A DNA stretch of 64,000 nt, taken from NCBI GenBank assembly GCA_022495995.1, contig JAFEMH010000170.1, positions 337,501-401,500 of the forward strand, read 5' to 3'. Of the stretch, positions 12,272 to 26,100 are shown one piece after another. The notes beneath the pieces were generated by a model, which was given only the letters and a program-made list of their open reading frames with translations, was not told the origin of the DNA and searched no databases. Position 1 is the stretch's first letter. Every line of letters begins with the position of its first letter. Both the position numbers and the translations under genes were made by a program. The DNA is from Adenophora triphylla var. japonica. Its lineage: Eukaryota; Streptophyta; Magnoliopsida; Asterales; Campanulaceae.

Positions 12272-13214
12272 TCAGGAAATGGATACGACAGAAGCAATGC
12301 CTGAGTGAATGCTGGTCGTCTGATCTTCTCTATCTGCACTATAAGACAATGAGGAATCTGTACACGGACCGTTAGATGATGCACTCAGAGATTGGCTGGG
12401 ATTCTGCCAGAAGTGGTTTCTAATGGCCTTGTATTTTGACTGAATAGCTGAAAAACCAGGATCTGAAAGTAAATCCTGAACGTTTGTTCGGCCTTCAAGC
12501 ATGCTCACAACTTGAGTCATTGTAGGTCTAAGTGTTGGGGATGCATTAGTACACAAGAGTGCCACATTCAGCATTGCCATTGCTTCCCCTGATGAGTATT
12601 CAGACCCTAGATCTGGATCAACTAGTTCTAGTAAGCTCCCTCTTTCTTGAAGAACATAGGCCTGAAAAAACAAATACTCAATAGATTACAGTCAAGAATA
12701 CGAGTATAGTTCATCGGGAAATTCATTTTTTTATGCGCACACACACTATATTGTGTGATATCCCTCATCACACATCATAAAGCTGCGGACTTTGATTGTG
12801 GTATATAAGTATCTACCTACAATTACTGGGCACCAGCATCATCTCATAAACTTTTGGGTATGTCTGAGGTAAGTCAGTTGACCTAAGATTCTTGTGCTCA
12901 GTGGACCAGTTCATGGTGCTTATGTAGTACTCAGTATTAGCCATAATATTTGGTTGGTGTATATTAGGGGTATATATATCTTGTATTTTCGGATATTATT
13001 GTATTTGTTTAAAGTCCTTAATCTTAGGCTAGCATAGAGTCCATAGTAACCTAGTATACTTCTAGGGTTTTCTTATTGTTTTCATAATGTGATAACACGG
13101 AAAAGAGTTTTCCACGCCTCCCTAGGTTGTGTTCTATGCCATGTATCATCTCTAACACTCAGTGGGGCAGTGCGTGATGCTTAGCAGATAGGGTTTTCGG
13201 GCTTGGGTCGTTAC

Positions 13215-13305
<91 letters not shown>

Positions 13306-16300
13306 AAAGATAAGAGTTTCTACTGACCCAATCAAGAAGGTAAACAAATTCTTCCTTTGGCCTATAGTTTGTGTTGCTTTTTCCACTAACTGTTTCAAGT
13401 GCAACTACTCCGAAACTGTAAACATCTGCTTTATCCGTTAAGTAACCGCGCATTGCATACTCAGGTGCCATATAACCTCTGCAGAACAAAAGGGTATCAC
13501 AATATTTACAAAAAAAAAAGAAAAAATGCTGCTTTTTTAGCCTGGAAAAAGATTTGGTAACCATAATGTGTGTGTGTTATAGGACATAGGAAAAAGATAT
13601 GCTTACATTGTTCCTGCAATACGAGTGCTAATGTGTGAATCACCATCCACATTAAGCTTTGCCAAGCCAAAATCAGATATCTTGGCATTGAGGTCCTTAT
13701 CAAGCAACACATTGCTAGTCTTGATGTCCCTATGTACAATTTTCAGTTGCGACTCTTCATGAAGGTAAGCCAAACCTCTTGCAATCCCTAAACAGATTTT
13801 CCACCTCATTGGCCAAGCTAGTTTTGATTTGGATGCTATATCTCTTCCTTAAAATTATCATCATTAAAGCAATTGGTAGTTTAGAGCCAATTTATAAAGT
13901 CATTTACTCCCTCCGTCTCATAATAATGTCACATTTGACTTGACTTGCAACGTTGTTAAGGAATGTGCTTTACTTGTTTGTGCATTGCTTTTACAATGAT
14001 AAAACTGCACTAAGATTTTTTCTTAGAAACACAGACATTTATTTTGGGATGGACCAAAAAGGAAAGTGCGACATTTATTATGGGTCGAAGGGATACTCAT
14101 GTCTTGGCAGATTCAAAATAGTATACTCACCAAAAAGAGCTCGCGATAGACAGTTATTCTCCATGTACTCATAAACCAACGATAACTGGTTTCCTTCAAC
14201 ACAACACCCGTATAGCTTTACGAGATTAGGGTGTTGTAATGCTGAGATCATCCCAATTTCATTGACGAATTCACGGGTTCCTTGTTTAGACTTTGAAGAA
14301 AGCTGTTTTACTGCGATTAATGTTCCATCTGATAAATGCCCCTGCATAAGGAAGAAAGAAAAACAAAAAAATTATTTTATTTTATAAATTCGTTAAAATG
14401 TTCCAAAAACATTTAAATGTAAAATGAAAAGAGAATCAAAAGTACCTTATAAACTGCACCAAACCCACCCTCTCCTAGCTTGTTTGCAGGATCAAAGTTC
14501 TGGGTTGCAGCTTTAATCTGTTTTAATGTAAATAGCCCTGTTTGAAGGTCTAGGCCTCTAAGCTCTGTAGAAAACCATTGTCAGACTCAGATTACCCTAT
14601 TCACACAGTCATGTTTTCAGACGCGACATGTAGAGGATCATTTGTTTCAGTTAAAAACGATCCAGAAGACGGGAATAAAGCTACTTGAAATGCTGCCATC
14701 TTGTTAAGTTGGAAGTTTTTCAAGTTCAATTGTTATGATGAGTGAATCATTAAGAGAGTGGTACCTTTATCTGCAGCTACTTTGCCACCAAGGAAACCTT
14801 TTCTCCACATGATAAGCAGTACCAGAACCACAACAAATAACCCTCCGACAATAATTCCAAGTACCACACCAATTTGAATATTTTTATGATCAATTGGAGG
14901 TTTGAAGTCTGCAAGAGAAAGATTGCAATACTGTATATCAGTCATTTAGAATGCTAAATGCAAGTGAATCTGCATTGATTTTTACATTAAGATAATAATA
15001 GTTTCATACACACACGCGCACACACACATAGTACTCCAGCCATTCTTAAATGAGGGTCCATTTTTCAGATTGTTGTCCTGAAGTGAGCGTCACTTTCTTT
15101 AGAAATTAAGTAGCTTGATTCACCTCTAACAAATATCATATCCCAATATACTCTTGCAAGTTTACAAGTTCATGTATATATGCTACTAAAATTGCTTGAA
15201 AGTCGACTTATCAAATTATCCCTCAAAGTAAAAAATGTACACTTGTTTAGCATCAGAGGGAGCGGTATCATGTTTCTATAATAATCATATTATACTCATA
15301 CAGACTCATAAAAATCCTATAAAAGGTAAATTTCTATACCAAAAACCAAATTAATTACTCTTTGTAATAAGAAAAATATCTTCATTTTATGAGTTCTCGA
15401 TTTGGAGCTCTCATCATACAAATGCATTCCTTCAGTAAATCTAGCAATGGTTCGTATGAAACGAGGTATAGTAAGCAAGCATTAATCATGAATATCAAAA
15501 CTACACACATAATTCACAAGGCAACAAGTTGAAACATTTTGGATGCTTACTAGGATTCACCGATATGGCTGATATAAGGGGGCCGTAATATCCCCTTTCT
15601 GGAATCCCAGTAGTTCCTCTCCCAGCCCAGTAAAAGTGAATCTTCAGTGTGTGACTCGTCACTACAACAGTAAAATTCTTCAAGAGAGGCCTTCCGGCCC
15701 CACCAGCCTCACTTTCAATGTTGAAATCCTTTAGTACCAACTTTTCCTGTATCAAGATCATAATTTCCCTATGATTTAGTAGCTGTGACATTCAGAAGTA
15801 ATGCCCTCTACTCTTTATCATTTTGTCAATACCCCACTTTCTCATATAGGTTGATCCACTTTCTATGATAAAAGTCAACACTTTCTATGATAAAAGTCAA
15901 CACGAGACAGTGTCAAATCAATATCTAATGCATGAGAGACGCACTGCACTAATTTTTGATCTGACAGCTGTGAGGTTGTTAGGGGTCCATTACCGATTGG
16001 ATCACACCGACCTCACACCCATCAGATCAAAACTTGCTCCCTGAAACTGGTCAGGTGCATTTTGATCCGACAGCTGTGAGGTCGTTCAATGGGGTCCACT
16101 TCTGACTGGACCCCACCAATGACCAACCTCATAGGCAACAGATCAAAATATACTCTCAAAAGCTAGTCAAGTGCACAAGAAATACTATATTGATTTGTAA
16201 CATGGAGTGTAAGTAGTAGTTTGTTCACCTGGACGTAAACATCAAATATGCGCTTCCCGAGACTGTTAAAAGAACGGTCACTAGAGAAAACAATCTCAGC

Positions 16301-19300
16301 AAAGTGAAGGGTAACAGTGTAATTCCCGTTCATAAGACAGAGACCATAGTAAGTGAGTGAAAGAGGAGAAATGCGAGCTGTTCTATACAGTTCTGCAGTT
16401 GGTCTTGAAATATTACGCAGAGCAGAGGAGTTGGATTGAATGTAAAGATCAGCATCAGCATCATCGTCCATAAAGTTCCCTGTGCTGCTAAATGCCCAGT
16501 TCTGTCCCTTTGAGTAAAACATTGAAGCTCCTCTTGGTTCTAAATCAGCTTCATATTTTGTGTTATTGTTGATATTTATTTCCTTGCCACCGCAATTGAT
16601 GTAAAGTGAATAACTATCTGCACAATGTTGATATATAATCTATACTGCATTATTATCGACCATAAATATTATGAGCATATACTGAGTGTTATTTTCTAAC
16701 ATTTCTTGGACCGCCAACAAGTAGTAAGGCTGTTGTCAATATATCCACAATAAAATTTAAAGCCCTTCCTTTTATCCGTATAATCAAAATATAACATTTG
16801 ACTTGTCAAATAGACTACTCGCTCCGTCAGTGGCGAAGCCAGAAAATTTTAGGAAGGGGGTCAAATTTGCTTTAAAAATAAACACTACTCGTATAACTAT
16901 GACATTCAATGTAGTGCAAATTTTACTGAAAATTAAGGGGGTCAAAATTAATAACATTTATAATATTAGTGGTAAAATGACGTTTTCTAAAAATTTGAAG
17001 GTGCAAATTTTGACAATTTTCAAACTTGAAGGGGGTCCCCCTTGTCTATTACCTAGCTTCGCCAGTGCTCTCCGTCCCATAATAAATGCGACATTTATTA
17101 GGGAGATAGGGAGTATTATTTTTGCGGAGAGGAGGGAGTATAACTCTACTCGTTTCGTTTGCAACCCTTTGTTCCTTGCAGGTTCTTAAAATCTCTAGTT
17201 TCTCAAAAACTGATTATCGATGATTTAATTAACCAGATCAAAATCTTTCAAACTTTGACTCAACTTTCATCCCCATATTTCTCCCATTCTATTTGAAAAA
17301 GTAGTTCTGAAAAATACTTACGCTGTTTATGAGAAGCAGAGCATGGAAAGTTTTGCTTCAGGCATGGATTAACATTAGTTCTGCAACATTACCGGATTAA
17401 CAGGGTTATTAACTGAAAAGTAAGAAAAGAAACAGTAGAAAATATAAACCAAGGCAAGAATCCTACAGTTTTTCTGCTGATGAGGAATAGCTCTCGACTA
17501 AGTTTCTGAAGCAATGAAAGAAAACTTAGTTATTAAATCTATATAAGGGGGTCAACCAAATATAATACTCCCTCCGTCCCAAAATGAATGTCCAAAAACC
17601 TTTCAATTTTGCTCTTGATGAACAAATTTGATTTTTTTTGGATATTTTGAGACGGAGATAGTACTAATAAATTATACTAATTTTTTAAGTGAACTTACAC
17701 GCTTCCTTGAGGGCATTCAATTGGGGAAGAGCTTTCCCACGTAAATTTATTATAAGAAATGTCCCTGTAAGATTGTTAAGTAAACTTTCACGCTACTTGA
17801 AGGACATTCATATAGGTTTATAGTTACAATGAAATCGTTAAGAAAAATCGAGATAATGAAAAAGAAATCAGGGAAACTTACACATTCTTGTTTCTTGATA
17901 ACATCCATGCAGGTACAGGTCCAGTAAGATTGTTTCCTGTCAGATACCTGTAAGGCAAATTGAACTATTACAGTCTAATTGGTGCTGAAGGTTAAATGAA
18001 TTTATGAATTAATACTTATCAAATATGTGTGTATTAATACTCACAGGAAATCGATCTTTGATAGTTGGATGAAAGATGTTGGAATTTCACCCGTCAAATT
18101 ATTGAAACTAAAGTCTCTGCATCAACAAAAATGCAGTAATATAAATCTCTATTAGGTGCAAGGGAATTCAAGAGTAGCAATTCTTCGTAGAAAATGATCA
18201 AATAAGAGATTAAAGATGCTGGTAATTATTAAGGCTCAAGGAAATATCCCTCCGTTCAAAAAAGATTGGCTCGTCCTATATGGTTTGCCCCATAAAGATT
18301 TCCCCATTTCCTATAAAACGCAATATTTATAGTTGTAGTGTAATTTCAAGAAATTACAAGCAAGCATAAGCGATAAAAAGTTTAACTTGTCAATGTCTTT
18401 TTATGATCGATCAAGTACTATGTAACAACGGATGAGCAATACTCCCTCCGCCCCAAAAAAAAATGCATTAGTGAAATCAACTTTCTAAGGTTGTAACCTT
18501 AGTTCTTGTACTTTCATGCATTTGAAAAAAAATTATTTATTAAAAAAATTATTTATTCTCTTAGAAACGAGACTCTATTTTTGGATAGACGGAATAGGAA
18601 CGCTCGACTTTGTTTTTGGTAGATAGAGAGAGGAAGATGAGCTTACAGATTTTTCAGTTTCGTCATATCTCCTATATATTCAGGGATTTCTCCATAAATA
18701 GAGCATTTCCTTAGTATTCTGCAATTATTTACAAAATTAGAGTTAGGATTATTTCTGAAATCATCATAGAGAGTTTTTACATAAAAGATATAAAAGCTCA
18801 CAAAGTCTTCATGGATTCCATCTTAGTCAATGATGGAAAACTTGATCCTCCGCCTTTCAAGTCACTGATCCTCCTAGAAAATCATTTAAAAGAAAAATAA
18901 AAAAAAATCAGTCATTCAATATATATGGAGTACAAGTTAATTTATCTTCAAACATGACAAAAAGAATGGGAAAAAAGAAGGTTAAACTGCATACAAATCA
19001 GTCAAACTTGACAAGGCAGAAATACTCGACGGAATAGGTCCCTCAAGAGAGCAACCTTGTATGTGCCTGCAGCGTAACAGCGAATTATTAGTTCCATATA
19101 TTTTAGCTTCCGATTGCAGAAAATATATAATGGAAGCTTACAGTTTTTCAATCTGTTTCCACTTCCCGATGAAATCAGGTATTTTTCCGGTAAAGCTATT
19201 GTCACTTATTCTCCTACAACACAACAAAGAACAATTCTTAGCAAGAGTATATTGAAATCAACAAAAATATTGTATGGAGTAGTTAGGGACATTACAAGTA

Positions 19301-22300
19301 AAGAAAATTCTTAAAACATATCACATGATAGAGTAAAATTAATCTCCAATTTCTCTTCGGATCAAATCTTCGTCACACGGAATACTCTCATGTAAGTGTG
19401 TGGGGGGAGGGTGTGGGCGCCACAATAACCAGCTACTACTCTCTCCAAAAGAGAGGCGAAAATATGATTACAACGAGAGAAATGATCAAAAAAAACAGAA
19501 AAGAATAGTAGCAAGTGCTATTATTTTTCTCTGATCAACAACAGAATTCGGAAGATTGCAATAAAAAATTAAGTAAATAATTTAAGGCTGCATAATCTAA
19601 TTTATTTTCATAATTAAGGAAGAAAAATTTTACTCACAAATCAGTCAAATTGGTCAACTTAGCAAGTGCCACTGGCAATCGTCCTGTAAATGCATTTGAA
19701 GATAGAACGCTGAAAAACAAATTTTAATGTTACAAACATAAATTTACTAGAAAAAATAGTATGGATGTAGTTTAAAATAACATTGATATTCCATGATAGT
19801 AATGGGGACAATAAGGTGAGATAGTTACAGCTTTTTTAAGCTTATCAAGTTTCCTATCTCAGAAGGGATAGATCCTGTAAAGCCATTTCCTTCAATGCTC
19901 CTGAAAGTTTCAATAGATACAAGTTGTAAATTAATCTAAATATATAAACTCCCTGCGTTCCGGTCGCATTTGACTAGTCAAACATATTAAGGATCTACAA
20001 AGATATGGGTAAAACCGACCATGTCAACTAAATTAACAACTGCGAATACGAGTAAGTTCATTACAAAGGAGGAAAATATTAGTCATTTACTAGTACTTTA
20101 ATTCATAATCATGGAAAACTTGACTTACAGGTTTGTAAGAGTCCTCAGTTTTATAAGAACTTTCGGAAATTCACCAGTTAAGCGGTTTCCCATTAAAGAG
20201 CTGCATATGATCCAACAACAAATTATTTCATGCAACTTAAGTGTCAACAATAAGATCAAATATATATACACACACACACATATATATACGCTTCTCAAAG
20301 GCAAAAACGATAGGGCATACAGATCAACCAAGCGCATAGTAGCCCATTGAGGAGGTACAGTACCATTGAGGTAATTCCTACTCAGGTCCCTGCATGGAAA
20401 AAAATAATTAACTAGTTAATTATTTAATGCCAAAAAAGAATACCTAACTATCTTTTCACGGAATAAAAATACTTAATGGTTACAAATTAAAAATTCAAAC
20501 AGGGACAGTTTTAAAGGCTATTTAAGACAATAAATTGCAGTCTCAGTAACTATGTTTTTTAGTAGTGAACAGTAAGATATAAAAGCTAAAAGAAGGAAAT
20601 TTACTCAAGTAATATATCACTGACTTTAGAACTACTAGTAAAAAAATTATAACAAATTAAAAATCATTTTCAACGAATAAAGATACTTACAATCTTTGAA
20701 GGTGGCGTAGCTTGGAAAACTCATGTGGAAGTGCTGCTGAAAAATTTTGCGATTTCAGAGATCTGCAGCAATATTGTAAGTTAAACATGTGTATGATCAG
20801 CTTAGTTCTATGATTAAAGTTGTAAGGAAATTTTGTGTTCGTAAATTATCATTAAAACATTCATAGAAAATGATAGCAATCAGATGAAGATAAACATTTG
20901 CACTTAATCACATTGCTGTTGCTGCTCATAAAAAGGGGCAGTTTACGCTTATTAATCTTGTGAAGATTATTTTTCACATTGGAATAGGACTATAGGAGAT
21001 CAGTGGTTGGTGTTAGCATTTGATACAAACTAAAGCATGAAATGATTTGGGCTTCACGGAAGAAGGAAAGTAGGAGCAAATTTGGTAGTTTCCTAATTTA
21101 ATCCGGTTTCCTTTTGCGAACATAATTCTTTTTTTGGACAGTAAGCAAATTACTTTTTAGAGAAGGAATTGGAATTCTTTAGCGTTTAGGTTTGTTGTTC
21201 CTATAAATACAAGTGATGATTAAAATATTGTGCGAGCTAGTGTGATTAAATTAGTTGTTGCTAATTTGTGGTATCCAGAAGAAGAATTTGTGAGTTCAAC
21301 AAAGAGAGCCAAGACAGTGGTAGGTCTTGGGGTGCCCTTAGGGGCATTTCATAGGTGGCCTAACTAGGAGATGTCTAGGGTTTATTTGTGTAAGGGTGTG
21401 TTCATGATTCGGAGGATATGTTTATTGTTGTAAAAATGAGCGAGTATTGTAACATAACAAATTTGGTGATATTAGTTAATATCTTGCCTTGGTAGTGCCC
21501 CTAGATGTAGTCCTTTCAAGGGGTGAACTGGGTGAACAATTGTTTTCTTCTTTTATTACTTTTCATATGCATGTTGCTTGCATGTTATCTCTTCCTTGTA
21601 CACTTAGTATGGGACAAATACTACTCGAAAACCACCAATTCTCCAACAACTGGTATCCAAGCTCCGGCTTGAAGATCGGGGTTGTCCGAATTGATTGGAT
21701 GTAGGCTGCAGGAACATTGATCAAAATTAGGGGCTGCATATATTCTTTTGGTTTTATGTTACTTAGACCAAATAGGATCAAGGTTTCATAATTCCGAATG
21801 GATTTGGGCTGCAGGTATTCAGATCAGGGTTGCAGTTACATAATAATGGAAGGGCATTGCATTCGAGATCAAGGGTTGCAGAATCTGGTTGTTGCTAGGG
21901 TTTGCAGGGATCTAGGCGAATCGTGTTATTGAGGATTTGGTAGGAGAAACGATGATGGGTTGAGATGGATCGATATGAAAATTTGATGGGATCAAATTTG
22001 GGCAACGGATCCGGAAATATGAAAGTATTAAAAAGAAAGAAACGGAATATTCAAGTTTCTAGACCATGATGAGCGTGAATTGCATAGGTGTGCAGATCAT
22101 GTGTAAATCACGGTTAGAGTGGATTAATCTTGAAGAACAGCAGTCAAATGGATTCGCTGATATTTTGATTCGAAAGCATCGTTTCATCAAAGGCAGCAGT
22201 GCGAGGGTATGGAACTTCACTTTTGGGGAGTCAATATTGTGGATGGGAGTGTGTTGCAATTGGGTAATTGCAAGGACATTCAGAGAAGAAATAGAAGACT

Positions 22301-23094
22301 TGGATCATGTGAGCAGTCATGCAAAGGAAGGTTGGTGGTCGCCTTCGACAGTGGTCAGGAGGATTGCAAGGAGCTAACTTGGTAGCTTGAAGGCGATGTG
22401 ATTGTACACCACATACAATGGTTCATTGGGGAAAATGGGGCGTATCCCATGACAAATGGCGGGGTGCGAGATCGCCATGGTAAAAGAAATCTCATGAATG
22501 GTATGTTAGTAGAAAGTTGGTTGTGAAAGCTAGCGCTAGTGGGAATAACATAGCCAACATGAGCGTTATCCAGAACTGAGTTGCGGTGGTTACCTTGGGA
22601 CACAAACAGTACCAAGACTGTGAAGGCATGTGGTTCGCATAGGGGTTCATGGATAGAAACAAGGGACAGATGAGCGAGATGTTTGCAGGGAGGATCACTT
22701 TGGAAGTGAGACTAGGGGCAAGAGATTCTGACAGTTATGTTGAAGACTTACGCTTCGCTTCAACTTGTTTGTATAGGCTTTGTCAAGCCTAGTGATTTAA
22801 CTTTTGGCGAGAGTCAAATGTAGTGGTCACAATATGTGGAAATCATTATCGGGAGGGAGTTTGATGGTGGAAGTCACTTGTAGTTTGTCTTAGGGCTGAA
22901 CAAAAAAACCGACGGACCGGACCGGACCGATAGAACCGGACCAGACCAATGAAAACCTGACCAATCCAATAGAATTGGTTTGGTTCTGGTCTCAAATTTA
23001 TATGGAACCGATTATTTGGGTTGGTCCTGGTTTTTGAAAAAATATATATGGTCCTGGACCGAACTCGGACCGGACCGATTATGTATATATTATG

Positions 23095-23134
<40 letters not shown>

Positions 23135-26100
23135 CCTTTTCTTGGAGATTTTGCCTCTCAAATCTCCAATAAAAGGTAATGATTTAATGAGATTTTGATG
23201 TTATTTTCTCAGTCTCTACCTCCAATCTACTCGTATTTTCAATTTTCTTACAATTTTGCATCTGAATTTAGTCATTAGGGTCTGAATCATGTTTATATTT
23301 TTCTCTTTTGTTCCTCTATTTCTGTTAATTTGATGTATGTCTGAATATTTTTATTTGAACTTTGTTTATGTAATCATCATATATTTCGGTTTAATGAAAA
23401 AAATAGTTGTTGCATATTTTATCTTTAGAAAAAATATATAGTAGTGTAACTTATGGAACCGGACATGGACCGACCCATTGGAACCGGACCAATGTGACCG
23501 GTCCTGTAATGTAATGGTCTGATCCTGGTCCTAAATTTAGACAGAACCGAACAATTGGTCTGGTCCTGTTTTTTTGAAATTTTGATAAAATCCGGACCAA
23601 TCCGACCGTGAACACCCCTAGTTTGTCTCCTGGGAGATTGTTAGGTTTGGATATAAACCAAAGCATGGAAGAATTAGGGCTCCGCGGAAGAAGGAAACTA
23701 TGAGCAAATTTGGTAGTTTCCTAATTTGATCCAATTTTCTAATTGCAACATAATTTTTTTCTTGGGCTGGAAGCAGGTTACTTCTTAGAGAGGAATTGGA
23801 ATTCTTTAGGGTTTAGGTTTGGTGTTCATACAAATACAAGTGATGACCTATAATATTATGTGTGCTAGTGTGATCAAATTAGTTATCGCTAATTTGTGTT
23901 ATGCAGAGAGAATCTGTAAGTTCAACAAAGAGAGCTAAGTTAGTGGTGGGAGCTAAGTTAGGGTCATTTCATAGGTAGCCTAACTATGAGATGTATATGG
24001 CTCATTTATACGAGGGTGTGTTCATGATTCGGAGTCTATGTTTATTGTTGTAAACTTTAGCGAATTTCGTAACACAATAGATTTAGTGATATTAGTTGAT
24101 ATTTTGGCTTTGTAATGCCCTCAGATGTAGCCTCTTCAAGGGGTGAATTCAAGTGGTGAAATAGGTGAACAAATTGTATGTTTTCTTCTCATATTACTTT
24201 TAATATGGATGTTGTATGCATGTTATCTTTTTCTTATACACTTGGTATGGAACAAATACTGCTCGAAGAGCACCGATTCCCCAACAGTTTGATGATAAAT
24301 TATTTAGTAGTTTATGTAGAAAAATATATTAGGATCAAGTGACAAAGAGTTCTAGTTCAAGCGACATCTCTTTCCACACAACCAAATGCAATTTATAGCA
24401 TTTTCAAGTGTCACTCTTTTAATAGATCAAAACATTCACGTGGAGTCGTGGACCTTATATAAGATAGAAGATAATGGGCTTTGTATATGAGAAGTGACAG
24501 ATGGCTCATGCAGAAGTGGCGGAAGTGATTAGGCCACCAAAATGAAGTGATCAGGCTTATACCATCTTAAAGTATGAGGTTTCACCTTAAAACCAGTTGG
24601 TACTTAGGGGAGTGGCTTATGATCTTTATATGTTACAGACAAGGTTTGTCAATTTTCGATATGGGATAATGTCTCTAACATATACGAGGATCGAGTATCC
24701 AGAGTGCAGGGCAATTTGGATGGTCCAAGAGCCGAAATATAATCCTTTTCAAATGGACGGTATCTATAGGTTGGGATGGTGAGCTGGGCAATGATGATCT
24801 AATCCTCGAATCGGGATCCAACGGCCTATATCTAGCTCTATGCACTTATGAGTCCAGATCTCCTGTACCACTATGTGTGCCACTCCCTGTGCCACAAGTA
24901 ATCCAGCCGTTAATATGTTTGAATAATATTAATAAAATGTTAATCTTAAAAACTATGAACCGTTGGATTACTTGTGGCACACATAGTGGTACAGGAGATC
25001 TGGACTATGCACTTATATGTAAGGCCCCGGATATGGTGATGATAGTGCTATACCGAGAAAAAAAAAAAAAAAAAAGACTTCATTTCAAGATCAGTTTCTA
25101 GTATCCCTTTTTTTCTAAGCTACATATCAAGGTCAGTTTCTACTATCCCTTTTTTTCCTTTCAAAAGTGACTCTCGGAGAATATACCTGAGGATTGAGCA
25201 TCTTACCTTTTATATAGAAAAATATACATGATGATGACGTTTGAATTAGAGATCTTTAGCATTTATATCGTCCCTTATCTTAACTTCCAATGCCCTTATC
25301 CCAAAAATCCCTATTGGGCATCCGGTGATCAGTTTAGGTCCTATCAACTTACAATACTATCTACATCCTAATATGAATGTTCAAAAATTTTAAATTTGCC
25401 TTAATTAAGATCAAACTTGAATTTTTTTTTGAACATTCATTTGGGACAAATCTAGTGCCTTATATAGAACTAGTACATGCACGTGTCCAAGGTCACGTGA
25501 GATTTTATCTTATTTTATTTTTTTTTATATATCAAAAAAAAAGGGTCACCCATGTCGTACGATATAGATAGTCATGAGGGCAAAACGGAAAAGGGACAAA
25601 ACAGTGAGGGCAAAATGGGAAATTTCACCCGTGTAACTGTTCATAGTACTGTTCAAAAGGCAGCTTCCATTTATACTATAGATTGTTTCTAAAATGCTAG
25701 TCAATAGACTTAAACTAGGAAAAAAAAGAACTCGAATTATCACTCTTTGGAAAAAGTCTGTTCTAAAGTGTCAAAATTATAAAAGAATTATTCACAATAT
25801 AACATTACTTTCTTGATTTAGTAATTTATGAGTTCATCCAGCTTGAATTAACAATTTTTCTGCATATTCTATTTTTCTCAAAATAAGTATTCCCTCTTTA
25901 TCTAATTGAATGTCCGAATCTCATTTATGGGACATTCTGATAATTAACATTTATTTTTTGTACAATTAAAAGGCATAAATGTGTATACATTTTTTTTATC
26001 CACTTTCTAAATATTTAGATTTTCTTTATCCACTTTTTAAATATTTAGATTTGCAGGTAGTAAATAACTAGAGAAAAAAATTGGTGAAAAAAATTTAAGA

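Larger units (their letters stand above)
21011..24286 (+). mobile_element. Non-autonomous LTR retrotransposon
   Basis: Direct LTRs 21011-21648 and 23639-24286 both start TGTTAG and end CCAACA and are clearly collinear, though visibly diverged. The internal part begins ACTGGTATCCAAGCTCC, a decayed tRNA-Met primer site, and ends with CTCCTGGGAGAT, a poor polypurine tract. Flanks GTTGG and GTTTG are a 5-bp duplication with one mismatch. Without the nested MITE the interior is only about 1.25 kb and encodes nothing recognisable, so it needed enzymes from another element. Confidence 0.88.

Noticed and set aside
13159..13404. Ile/Tyr-repeat frames at the (AT)n tract, also at 28557-28793
   Set aside because: Artefacts of microsatellite translation within introns.
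22066..22377. 103-codon frame inside the non-autonomous LTR element
   Set aside because: No retroelement or host motif; the element's interior is too short for gag-pol, and the frame has no homologous look.
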